Shown here piece by piece: positions 1-6,024 of a DNA stretch of 9,710 nucleotides. This DNA is from Deltaproteobacteria bacterium. Lineage in GTDB: Bacteria; SAR324; NAC60-12. A program made the translations under genes and the position numbers. The stretch lies in NCBI GenBank assembly GCA_002716165.1, contig PAZT01000001.1, positions 1-9,710 on the forward strand, written 5' to 3'. The notes beneath the pieces were generated by a model. The model was not told where the DNA came from. It ran no database searches and worked only from the letters and a program-made list of their open reading frames with translations. Each line of letters opens with the position of its first letter. The first letter of the stretch is position 1.

Positions 1-1160
1 TCAGGTGTGCCACCAAAAGTAGCTGAACTGTATCCATTTAGGATATATGAAAAACTAAGATCCATATTTGTTTTTTGATTGTTTAACTCCTGCTCCAACT
101 GATATCGATTTTGATCAAGTGAAGCATTTAATGAACTAATCTGAGTGTCATTTTTATATATTTTTTCAAAAAGCGAATTTATTTCATCTGGGAAAATAAA
201 TTCGCCGGAGGGCCTGTCCAAGGGATAAAGTCCAACCGGCAAATACTTAAGATTTAAAATAGATCTAACCTGGTCTTCAACACTCTTAACATCCAAACGG
301 GAAGAGAGCAAACTTTGACGGTCTCTCATAAGCTGAGTTTCAGAAACTCTTACTTCTGTTGCATTTAGAAGGCCTGCTTCCAGTCTTGCATGATTATCAC
401 GTGTTAGTTTTTCTGAAAGTGCAACTGCCTTCTTCTTAACTTCAACAGTTTCCAAAATACCCACTAAATCCCAATAAATTGTTGCAACCTGCTTCAGTAG
501 TGACAACTCCGACGCTTGAGTATTTAACCTTCCCTTAGCTAAACCAACCTCTGCAATCCGTACTGGCAATTCATTAAAATCACTGCCCCAATCCTGAAAA
601 AAAGGTATAGTTACGGTACCTGTTAAACTTGCGCTGCTTATTGAATCACCGCTAGTTCCAGAAGTAACTTCACCCCCAAACTCATCAACAGATATCGCGG
701 TGGAAGTTTTAGTTTGTTCAGAATAAGTTAGACCGTAGGTAATTCCACTGTCTGTACTCTTACTATACGCTGAAGAAAATGAAAGACTGCTCGTGGAAGC
801 TCCTGAAAGTTCAGAACTTGAACTGCTTGAAGATAAGCTAAGTGAAGGAGTATTTGCGAAACCAAAACTTGTGGTCACACTAGGAGTATTTCTCTCCTGA
901 GCAGCTACCACTAAACGTTGAGCTACATCTTCGCCCAGCTTTGATGCTTTTAGAGTGAGACTTCGTTCAATTGCAAGCTTCAAAACTAATTTAAGCGGCA
1001 CTTCAGCCATTTCACGTCCATCAAATTGCCTCAGGCTAACCTGTTCAAGTAGCATTGCACTTGACTCATCAAGTTTTTCTTGGGACTGTCCCCGAACATA
1101 GCTCCAAAAAATAAGACACAACAAAGGTAAGATAAATGTAATTTTATTAATGATATTCAA
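1..1160 (-). CDS. TolC-family outer membrane efflux protein (N-terminal part, truncated by window edge)
   Basis: I translated the minus strand from a TTG at 1160 and found 386 open codons to the edge. The start is chosen because AAAAGG lies 6 nt upstream and the product then opens with a good signal peptide: MNIINK, a hydrophobic stretch (about residues 7-22), then a likely cleavage near VRG-QS. No in-frame ATG lies upstream; the frame stays open above 1160, so a TTG at 1196 is an alternative. Residues about 95-185 alternate polar and nonpolar residues and are very rich in Ser/Thr, as expected of the outer-membrane beta-hairpin, ending in TIPFFQDWG. Residues about 205-305 are long amphipathic helix (YWDLV, VKKKAVALSEKLTRDNHARLEAG, VEDQVRSILN), typical of the OEP domain that forms the periplasmic tunnel. 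Family members are trimeric exit ducts for RND or ABC exporters and type I secretion. The second OEP repeat lies outside the window, so the partner pump and substrate cannot be told. Confidence 0.88.
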   Translation of the reverse strand, partial: MNIINKITFILPLLCLIFWSYVRGQSQEKLDESSAMLLEQVSLRQFDGREMAEVPLKLVLKLAIERSLTLKASKLGEDVAQRLVVAAQERNTPSVTTSFGFANTPSLSLSSSSSSSELSGASTSSLSFSSAYSKSTDSGITYGLTYSEQTKTSTAISVDEFGGEVTSGTSGDSISSASLTGTVTIPFFQDWGSDFNELPVRIAEVGLAKGRLNTQASELSLLKQVATIYWDLVGILETVEVKKKAVALSEKLTRDNHARLEAGLLNATEVRVSETQLMRDRQSLLSSRLDVKSVEDQVRSILNLKYLPVGLYPLDRPSGEFIFPDEINSLFEKIYKNDTQISSLNASLDQNRYQLEQELNNQKTNMDLSFSYILNGYSSATFGGTP

Positions 1161-1166
1161 ATTTAG

Positions 1167-1172
1167 CCTTTT
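1167..1172 (-). promoter_or_regulatory. Ribosome binding site for the TolC-family gene
   Basis: On the minus strand AAAAGG sits 6 nt before the TTG at 1160. It is one of the few Shine-Dalgarno-like sequences in the window and decides the unusual TTG start, since this start also gives a clean signal peptide. Confidence 0.5.
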
Positions 1173-1227
1173 GCGTGAAAGATCTTCACTAATCAATAAA
1201 TAATATAAAACCTGTAAATGATCGCGT

Positions 1228-1256
1228 ATTTTATCGTATAATAAAAATGAAATCAA
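1228..1256 (-). promoter_or_regulatory. Predicted sigma70-type promoter for the TolC-family gene
   Basis: The minus strand carries TTGATT (1256-1251), a 17-nt spacer, then TAAAAT (1233-1228). Each hexamer is close to consensus and the spacing is ideal. Transcription would begin near 1221, leaving a leader of about 60 nt before the TTG at 1160. This is inferred from sequence only; AT-rich DNA yields such matches by chance. Confidence 0.45.
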
Positions 1257-1360
1257 TTCTATGTGTGTAATGACTCTTTCTAATTGAGTAAAAATGTTAA
1301 TTTTGATATTAGCTCACCATGCATATTGCTTTTCTGTATTTATATTGATTTAAACACATG

Positions 1361-1385
1361 ATTCATGCTATTTATAGCATTGAAT
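1361..1385. repeat. Imperfect inverted repeat upstream of msrB (possible operator)
   Basis: ATGCTAT (1365-1371) and ATAGCAT (1374-1380) are perfect inverted arms around a central TT. The symmetry extends outward by ATTC (1361-1364) and GAAT (1382-1385) if one T at 1381 is bulged, giving 11-bp arms. It has no T-tract, so it is not an intrinsic terminator. It ends 5 nt before the candidate -35 box of msrB, the usual place for a regulator site. No regulator can be named. Confidence 0.45.
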
Positions 1386-1390
1386 ATTTC

Positions 1391-1418
1391 TTCACAAATA
1401 AAATTAATGTAATATATT
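1391..1418 (+). promoter_or_regulatory. Predicted sigma70-type promoter for msrB
   Basis: TTCACA (1391-1396) and TATATT (1413-1418) each match consensus at five of six bases, with a 16-nt spacer. A start near 1425 would leave a leader of about 50 nt. The palindrome TAATATATTA (1410-1419) covers the -10 box. In this AT-rich gap the -10 match alone would mean little; the paired -35 is the better support. Confidence 0.4.
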
Positions 1419-1475
1419 AGCGTGTATATTGATAAACATTATTCAAATTTTTGATAAGAATATATCATATAATTT

Positions 1476-1871
1476 ATGTCAGATAAAAAAAACTTTAACG
1501 ATCAGGATTGGAAAGAAAAGCTGACTCCGGAACAGTACGAAATATGCAGAAATAAAGGAACAGAGCCTCCTTTCAGTGGAAAATATCTTAATACTAAGTC
1601 TACTGGTACATACTATTGTTTGTGTTGTGGAAATGCTTTATTCCATTCTGAAAAAAAATTTGATTCAGGAACTGGTTGGCCAAGTTTTTGGGACCCAATT
1701 AATGTTCAGAGCGTAAGCACAAAAAAAGATTTGAGTTTGTCTATGTTAAGAACCGAAGTGCTCTGTAAACAGTGTGATTCACATTTAGGTCACGTTTTTG
1801 AGGACGGTCCAGAACCAACCGGGTTAAGATACTGCATTAACTCTGTCACACTGAAACTTGAAGAAGAATAG
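1476..1871 (+). CDS. msrB: Peptide-methionine (R)-S-oxide reductase MsrB
   Basis: MsrB reduces the R epimer of methionine sulfoxide in proteins, usually using thioredoxin. The 131-residue product is the normal length for a single-domain cytosolic MsrB. Visible signatures are GTEPPFSGKY (29-37), the zinc pairs C48-x-x-C51 and C97-x-x-C100, SGTGWPSFW (64-72), HLGHVFEDGPEPTGLRYC (103-120) and the RYCINS motif with the catalytic Cys at 120. In many MsrBs a resolving Cys sits in SGCGWPSF; here that position is Thr66, so this is a form without the usual recycling Cys. C24 and C50 are the only other cysteines. The start fits the family N-terminus, though no Shine-Dalgarno sequence precedes it. It is transcribed away from the TolC-family gene and stands alone or heads the following pair after a 75-nt gap. 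Confidence 0.95.
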   Translation: MSDKKNFNDQDWKEKLTPEQYEICRNKGTEPPFSGKYLNTKSTGTYYCLCCGNALFHSEKKFDSGTGWPSFWDPINVQSVSTKKDLSLSMLRTEVLCKQCDSHLGHVFEDGPEPTGLRYCINSVTLKLEEE

Positions 1872-1946
1872 ATTCTGAAGGCTTTATGAATCTGACTGGA
1901 AAACCTAAAATAATCCTATGACTCTTTCGATATAGTTAGTTATTTC

Positions 1947-2492
1947 ATGATAATCTGTTCTGATGTGGATGGAGTAATATTAAATTACATTCAAGGATTT
2001 ATTGATTTTACAATAAAAGAAAAAATCCCTTTTTCTCATAATCCTAACGTTTATGGTGTTATAAGCAACTTTCCTGACAACCTGAAAGTTCGAGATCAAT
2101 TTTATTCTGGGGGATACCTTAGTCAACTAAATTTTTATGGCAATTCTTTAGAAATTCTGAATCTTCTTGCAAGCAAACATGAACTGCATCTTGTAAGTGC
2201 TCTAGAACCCACACAATCCAAAAAACGTGTCGAAAACTTGAGAATGTTAAATTATACTTCATTGCAATGCGTAGGTGATGATCGCAAGGAGAATGTCGTT
2301 GTCGAGGAAATTCAGCCTGATTTTATGATTGAAGACCGCCCAGAATTAATTGAGGCTTTCCACCTTGCTGGTATAAGTGTAATTTTTCCTGACTGGCATC
2401 CTTATACTAAAGGTATGGAAACTTTTGCAACACCTTTTTCATTTTGGAGTGAAGTTCCTAATTTACTAAGTAGATCTTTGAAAAAAGAATAA
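1947..2492 (+). CDS. HAD-superfamily hydrolase, 5'(3')-deoxyribonucleotidase-like
   Basis: This 181-residue protein begins with hydrophobic strand and loop IICSDVDGVI, HAD motif I, with nucleophile D6 and acid/base D8. Motif II is probably S84 in HLVSALE, motif III a lysine at 92 or 93, and motif IV the acidic pair E129-D130 in FMIEDRPEL. The insertion of about 60 residues between motifs I and II is where small (deoxy)nucleotidases of the NT5C type carry their cap. Such enzymes dephosphorylate nucleoside monophosphates, which suits the deoxyribosyltransferase-like gene 37 nt downstream. The HAD assignment is firm; the nucleotidase call rests on overall layout and context, and another small-phosphate ester substrate is possible. 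No signal peptide or membrane segment is present, so it is cytosolic. No Shine-Dalgarno sequence is seen; the start is set by motif I at the extreme N-terminus. Confidence 0.75.
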   Translation: MIICSDVDGVILNYIQGFIDFTIKEKIPFSHNPNVYGVISNFPDNLKVRDQFYSGGYLSQLNFYGNSLEILNLLASKHELHLVSALEPTQSKKRVENLRMLNYTSLQCVGDDRKENVVVEEIQPDFMIEDRPELIEAFHLAGISVIFPDWHPYTKGMETFATPFSFWSEVPNLLSRSLKKE

Positions 2493-2529
2493 AACCTTTA
2501 ACTGAATTTTCTAAAAGAATGGTAAGTTT

Positions 2530-3186
2530 ATGCCTGAACAAAACTCAGTATATTTTGCTGGTGACATTTTTAATCACAAAGATCTTACAGGAAATTTGCT
2601 TCTGGCGGAGGCAATAGAAAGAGAATCTTCAGGAAACTTTGTTTGTGTTCTGCCACAGCATCTAGAGCAAAGTACGAATCGATCAATTGATATACGTAAT
2701 AATGATCTAAGCAAAATTATAAATTCAGACCTAATCCTCGTTAATTTTGACGGCACAGAGCTTGATTCGGGGACTGTGATTGAATTTTTGTTTGCAAAGG
2801 CACTAGATGTACCTGCAGTAATCCTTCGTTCAGACTTTAGGTCTGCGGGTGACCAGGAAAGGGGCGATCCTTGGAACCTGATGTGTTCTGGGTATCCGCG
2901 AACGGCGAAATTAACTATTAATGCAATGGCCTGGTACCAGAAAGCTTGGGGTAATGGTGGGGGAACGAATGCTATACTTGCTCGTTTTTATAGTAAATTA
3001 TCAAAAGCCATAATTTCGGAATTTGAAAATGTTTTTAATGAACCTTCACTTTTTGACAGCCAACAGATGCTTCGCAATATATATGAATGGGGACTGCGTT
3101 TTCCAGGGAACGGGTTATCAGACTTATTCACTGAACAGGAACTGGAAAATATTCTTGATAAAAAAAATAAAAAGGCTCTGCTTTAA
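2530..3186 (+). CDS. Nucleoside 2-deoxyribosyltransferase-like protein
   Basis: The N-terminal 150 residues carry the marks of the nucleoside 2-deoxyribosyltransferase family (Rossmann-like, cytosolic): VYFAGDIF (7-14), the DIRNND segment (54-59), DLILVNFDGTELDSGT (67-82) and the likely catalytic Glu85 in VIEF, followed by AKALDVPAVILRSDFR (89-104). Family enzymes swap the base on 2'-deoxyribonucleosides or hydrolyse the N-glycosidic bond of (deoxy)nucleosides or nucleoside monophosphates through a Glu nucleophile. At 218 residues it is longer than the common form of about 150-160; the extra C-terminal part (about 155-218) looks helical and Lys-rich at its end. It lies 37 nt after the nucleotidase-like gene, suggesting one salvage unit. 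GGTAAG upstream is only a weak ribosome site. Base-exchange and hydrolase activity cannot be told apart from sequence. Confidence 0.8.
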   Translation: MPEQNSVYFAGDIFNHKDLTGNLLLAEAIERESSGNFVCVLPQHLEQSTNRSIDIRNNDLSKIINSDLILVNFDGTELDSGTVIEFLFAKALDVPAVILRSDFRSAGDQERGDPWNLMCSGYPRTAKLTINAMAWYQKAWGNGGGTNAILARFYSKLSKAIISEFENVFNEPSLFDSQQMLRNIYEWGLRFPGNGLSDLFTEQELENILDKKNKKALL

Positions 3187-3204
3187 CATGATTAAAAACA
3201 TTTG

Positions 3205-4638
3205 ATGCAATTTGAGTCTGTAATTGGTTTAGAAATACATATACAGCTTGCTACTGAATCAAAAATTTTCTGCAGCTGTTCTACAGAATTTGGTAAACCT
3301 CCTAACACGAATACCTGCCCGGTATGCCTTGGTCTTCCTGGTGCTTTGCCTGTTCTAAACCGGAAAGTTCCTGAGCTTGCAGCAAAACTTGGACTTGCAC
3401 TTAATTGTGAAATAAGAATTGACTCACAGTTTTCCCGAAAAAATTATTTTTATCCCGACTTGCCGAAGGCCTATCAGATTTCACAATTCGATCGCCCTAT
3501 CTGCGAAAATGGATGGCTTGAAATAAACACTCAAGGGAGGGGTAAAAGCCGAATTGGAATAACTCGAATTCATATGGAAGAAGACGCGGGCAAACTAGTA
3601 CATGATAATGCAAGTAGCGAAAGCAAGGTTGATTTGAACCGCGCTGGTGTACCTCTGTTAGAAATAGTTAGTGAACCTGATATTCGTTCAGCAGAGGAGG
3701 CAAAAGTATACATGGAAAAAATCCATGCAATAGCAACAACTATAGGTGTCTCTGACGGAGATATGGAAAAAGGGCATTTGCGCTGTGATGCAAATGTGTC
3801 TTTACGCCCAAAAGGACAAAAAGATTTTGGAACGAGAACAGAAACAAAAAATTTGAATTCTTTCCGTTTCGTTCAAAATGCTATTGATTATGAAATTGAA
3901 AGACAACGTGAAGAAATTCTTGATGATATAAAAATTGAACAGGAAACACGACTTTGGGACACTGACCGTAAAGTGACTTTTAGTATGCGCTCCAAGGAAG
4001 AAGCAGATGAATACCGTTATTTCCCTGATCCTGACTTACCTTTGGCAAAACTTTCTCATGAATTGATTGAAACCTTAAGAAGAAATCTACCAGAGCTCCC
4101 AGATTCAAAAAAACAGCGTTTTATGCAAGAATACGGATTAAATGAATACGATGCAGGAGTACTAACAGCTAGCCATGAACTATCTGAATACTTTGAAAAA
4201 GTTTTAGAAATTGGTGCCGTTCCCAAAATCGCCTGTAATTGGATAACAGGCGAATTGACTCGTGTGATGAATGAGTCTGCGAAAAATCTAAGTAAAATTA
4301 AGATGTCTCCAGAGAATCTAGCTAACTTAACAATACTTATTGATCAAGGAGAAATTAGCAGCAAGATAGCAAAAACAGTTTTTTCAGAAATTCTTGTTTC
4401 TGGTAAAACGCCTACTAAGATTATTGAAGAAAAAGGTTTAAAGAAAATAACTGATGAGAAAGAACTGGGCAAAATTGTGGAAGGATTACTTGATTCAAAT
4501 CCTCAGCAAGTCAAACAGTACCGTGAAGGAAAAATAAAAGTAATCGGCTTTTTTGTAGGTCAGATGATGAAACAGACCCAGGGTAAAGGTGATCCTGCTA
4601 TAATAAACCACTTATTAAAAAAGAAGCTGGATGGATAA
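3205..4638 (+). CDS. gatB: Aspartyl/glutamyl-tRNA amidotransferase subunit B
   Basis: GatB is the kinase/tRNA-binding subunit of the GatCAB complex that converts Glu-tRNA(Gln) and/or Asp-tRNA(Asn) to the amidated forms. I chose the ATG at 3205 (477 residues, normal family length) over a TTG one codon upstream because the protein then begins MQFESVIGLEIHIQL, as GatB proteins do. Visible signatures: zinc-site cysteines C23, C25, C38 and C41; KNYFYPDLPKAYQISQFD; HMEEDAGKLVHD; LNRAGVPLLEIVSEPD; GHLRCDANVSLRP; TRTETKNLNSFRFV. The C-terminal part from about residue 330 is the helical plus YqeY-like tRNA-binding region, ending VIGFFVGQMMKQTQGKGDP. gatA and gatC are not in the window. The 3' end overlaps ccmC by 8 nt, so the genes are probably co-transcribed. 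No Shine-Dalgarno sequence is present; a five-codon ORF (3188-3205) ends in a TGATG overlap with this start. Confidence 0.98.
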   Translation: MQFESVIGLEIHIQLATESKIFCSCSTEFGKPPNTNTCPVCLGLPGALPVLNRKVPELAAKLGLALNCEIRIDSQFSRKNYFYPDLPKAYQISQFDRPICENGWLEINTQGRGKSRIGITRIHMEEDAGKLVHDNASSESKVDLNRAGVPLLEIVSEPDIRSAEEAKVYMEKIHAIATTIGVSDGDMEKGHLRCDANVSLRPKGQKDFGTRTETKNLNSFRFVQNAIDYEIERQREEILDDIKIEQETRLWDTDRKVTFSMRSKEEADEYRYFPDPDLPLAKLSHELIETLRRNLPELPDSKKQRFMQEYGLNEYDAGVLTASHELSEYFEKVLEIGAVPKIACNWITGELTRVMNESAKNLSKIKMSPENLANLTILIDQGEISSKIAKTVFSEILVSGKTPTKIIEEKGLKKITDEKELGKIVEGLLDSNPQQVKQYREGKIKVIGFFVGQMMKQTQGKGDPAIINHLLKKKLDG

Positions 4639-5329
4639 AATGAAAAAAATCATAATTTATCTTGAGTGGGGATCAATTTTGGGACTCACATTTTGTGTTA
4701 TCTGGATTTTTCTCATACTACCTATTGAAAGCAGTCAAGGTTTTCCACAAAAAATTATGTACCTACATGTTCCAACATTTATTGCTACATATTTAGCTTT
4801 CTTTGTTGTGTTCGCTTTTAGTATAGCCTATCTGTGGAAACGTGACTTGATGTTCGACCAGATAGCAAAAGTCTCAGCTGAAGTGGGTTTAATATTTTGT
4901 GCTCTTCTTCTGGTCACTGGGGCAATATGGGGTAGACCCACTTGGGGGACATACTGGGTTTGGGATGCAAGATTAACAACTACGCTCTTGCTTTTTCTAA
5001 TATTCATGGGTTACTTCCTTCTGCGCATGTCTGTAAGTGACAGAGATAAAGAGGCACGATTGGCATCAGTTCTTGGTATCATAGGATGTCTTGATATACC
5101 AATTATTCACAAATCAGTTGAATGGTGGCGTACTCTGCACCAGCCTTCAACTCTGTTCAAGGTTGAATCAGGCAAGGCCAGTCCTTCAATTCCCCAAGAA
5201 TTACTTAATCCTCTGCTCGCTTCGATAATTGTTATATTAGTTTTTTATCTTTATTTGCTTATACTGAGATTCCAAAGTGAAAAACGCAAGGAGGAGCTCA
5301 ATCAACTTATTACAGAAACACAGTTTTAA
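4631..5329 (+). CDS. ccmC: Heme exporter / cytochrome c biogenesis protein CcmC
   Basis: CcmC is an inner-membrane heme-handling protein that presents periplasmic heme to CcmE in System I cytochrome c maturation. The 232-residue protein has six predicted membrane segments (about 13-31, 43-66, 82-100, 115-133, 144-160, 195-213). The tryptophan-rich heme-handling motif is WGTYWVWDARLT (105-116), flanked by conserved histidines: H46 in YLHVP and H160/H170 in IIHKSVEWWRTLHQ. Length matches the family. The start at 4631 overlaps the gatB stop; an in-frame ATG at 4640 would remove three residues and leave a 1-nt gap, and neither has a strong ribosome site. Translation is probably coupled to gatB. 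Unlike the common order, no ccmA or ccmB precedes it. Confidence 0.96.
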   Translation: MDKMKKIIIYLEWGSILGLTFCVIWIFLILPIESSQGFPQKIMYLHVPTFIATYLAFFVVFAFSIAYLWKRDLMFDQIAKVSAEVGLIFCALLLVTGAIWGRPTWGTYWVWDARLTTTLLLFLIFMGYFLLRMSVSDRDKEARLASVLGIIGCLDIPIIHKSVEWWRTLHQPSTLFKVESGKASPSIPQELLNPLLASIIVILVFYLYLLILRFQSEKRKEELNQLITETQF

Positions 5330-5330
5330 A

Positions 5331-5516
5331 ATGCTTTTAGGTGTTGAATATGTTGTTGCGGCCTATTTAATCTGGGTTTTTACGTTTGTATTTTATATTT
5401 TTATGACCAAACGTCGGATGAGAATTTCTAGCCAGACAATTGAGGCAATAAAGCAAAGAGTTTCTGAATCTTCAGATAATCCAGACAAAATGGAGGACAT
5501 TGAAAACAAGGACTAA
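5331..5516 (+). CDS. ccmD: Heme exporter protein CcmD
   Basis: This 61-residue protein has a single N-terminal membrane helix (about 5-25), then the positive cluster TKRRMR (26-31) and a charged cytosolic tail. That is the layout of CcmD, which helps release holo-CcmE from the CcmABC complex. Sequence conservation in CcmD is low, so the call leans on topology, size and position between ccmC and ccmE. The ATG lies one nucleotide after the ccmC stop. A GTG at 5277 would add 18 residues inside ccmC and is less likely. No ribosome site is adjacent, but a strong AAGGAGG (5288-5294) inside the end of ccmC, 36 nt upstream, may hold ribosomes for coupled translation. The 3' end overlaps ccmE by 17 nt. 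Confidence 0.85.
   Translation: MLLGVEYVVAAYLIWVFTFVFYIFMTKRRMRISSQTIEAIKQRVSESSDNPDKMEDIENKD
5492..5496 (+). promoter_or_regulatory. Shine-Dalgarno sequence of ccmE, tightly spaced
   Basis: GGAGG within the end of ccmD lies 3 nt before the TTG start of ccmE. It is the strongest ribosome site in the window next to an accepted start, but the spacing is shorter than the usual 5-9 nt. It supports TTG at 5500 as the start because no better in-frame codon is near. Confidence 0.5.
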
Positions 5517-5937
5517 GTTTGTAATAGGAGGTGCTGTTATTCTGGCAGTTATAGTCGCATTATCCGTTCAGGAACTTCAGAAAATGACTGTTTTCTTTTA
5601 TACTCCAGCGGAAGTGCTTGCAAGTCCAGCAGAATTTGAAGAAAAAACTATTCGCATAGGTGCTCTTGTGGAACAGGGAAGCGTGGATTGGAACGCACAG
5701 GCTATTCAGCTTTCATTTAATATTACTGAGGACGGTGAAAACTCAATTAATGTGATTTATGCAGGAGTCAAACCTGACCTTTTTCGAGAAGGCCAGGGAG
5801 TTGTTGTAGAGGGAAAAATGAATGGGCCAAGGTTTGAAGCCCGGCAACTGCTGGTAAAGCATAGTGAAGAGTATACCATTGAAACTGATCACAAAAAATC
5901 AAAAGAAGAATACTATAAATCAATTATGTCACAATAA
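5500..5937 (+). CDS. ccmE: Cytochrome c-type biogenesis heme chaperone CcmE
   Basis: CcmE binds heme covalently in the periplasm and passes it to the cytochrome c heme lyase. The 145-residue protein has a short positive N-terminus (MKTRTK), one membrane anchor (about 7-23) and a periplasmic OB-fold beta domain. The heme-binding motif is LLVKHSEEY, with H121 and Y125: the HxxxY form, not the CxxxY variant known in some sulfate reducers and archaea. The start is a TTG at 5500; no ATG or GTG exists before residue 29, beyond the anchor. GGAGG at 5492-5496 precedes it by only 3 nt, which is tight. The gene overlaps ccmD by 17 nt. No ccmF, ccmG or ccmH follows, so the heme lyase genes must lie elsewhere. 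Confidence 0.96.
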   Translation: MKTRTKFVIGGAVILAVIVALSVQELQKMTVFFYTPAEVLASPAEFEEKTIRIGALVEQGSVDWNAQAIQLSFNITEDGENSINVIYAGVKPDLFREGQGVVVEGKMNGPRFEARQLLVKHSEEYTIETDHKKSKEEYYKSIMSQ

Positions 5938-6024
5938 ATGTGTATTTAGCAGGAATTAAATAAGCAGTCAAAGATTTCTTAACTCTGTGCCCTGAAAACA
6001 TTTATTCTGTACCCACCACAAATT

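Larger units (their letters stand above)
1161..1475. other. Divergent AT-rich intergenic region between the TolC-family gene and msrB
   Basis: This 315-bp gap separates two divergently transcribed genes. It contains a promoter-like pair on each strand, an imperfect inverted repeat at 1361-1385, a perfect 10-bp palindrome TAATATATTA at 1410-1419 and the direct repeat TTGATAA at 1429 and 1451. Plus-strand ORFs inside it are no longer than about 20 codons and lack ribosome binding sites, so I see no gene here. Confidence 0.7.

Noticed and set aside
1468..1473. Perfect TATAAT two bases before the msrB ATG
   Set aside because: As a -10 box it would start transcription inside msrB, downstream of the ATG, and no -35 element lies at the right distance.
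1870..1893. Inverted repeat AGATTC/GAATCT just after the msrB stop, as a terminator
   Set aside because: The stem is only 6 bp with a 12-nt loop and has no T-tract.
2574..2756. Minus-strand 60-codon ORF inside the deoxyribosyltransferase-like gene
   Set aside because: It lies wholly opposite a gene with clear family motifs and has no recognisable features.
5288..5294. Strong AAGGAGG as ribosome site for a longer ccmD
   Set aside because: The only in-frame codon at suitable spacing is ATC (5301), a very rare start; the bases are explained by the RKEEL codons at the end of ccmC.
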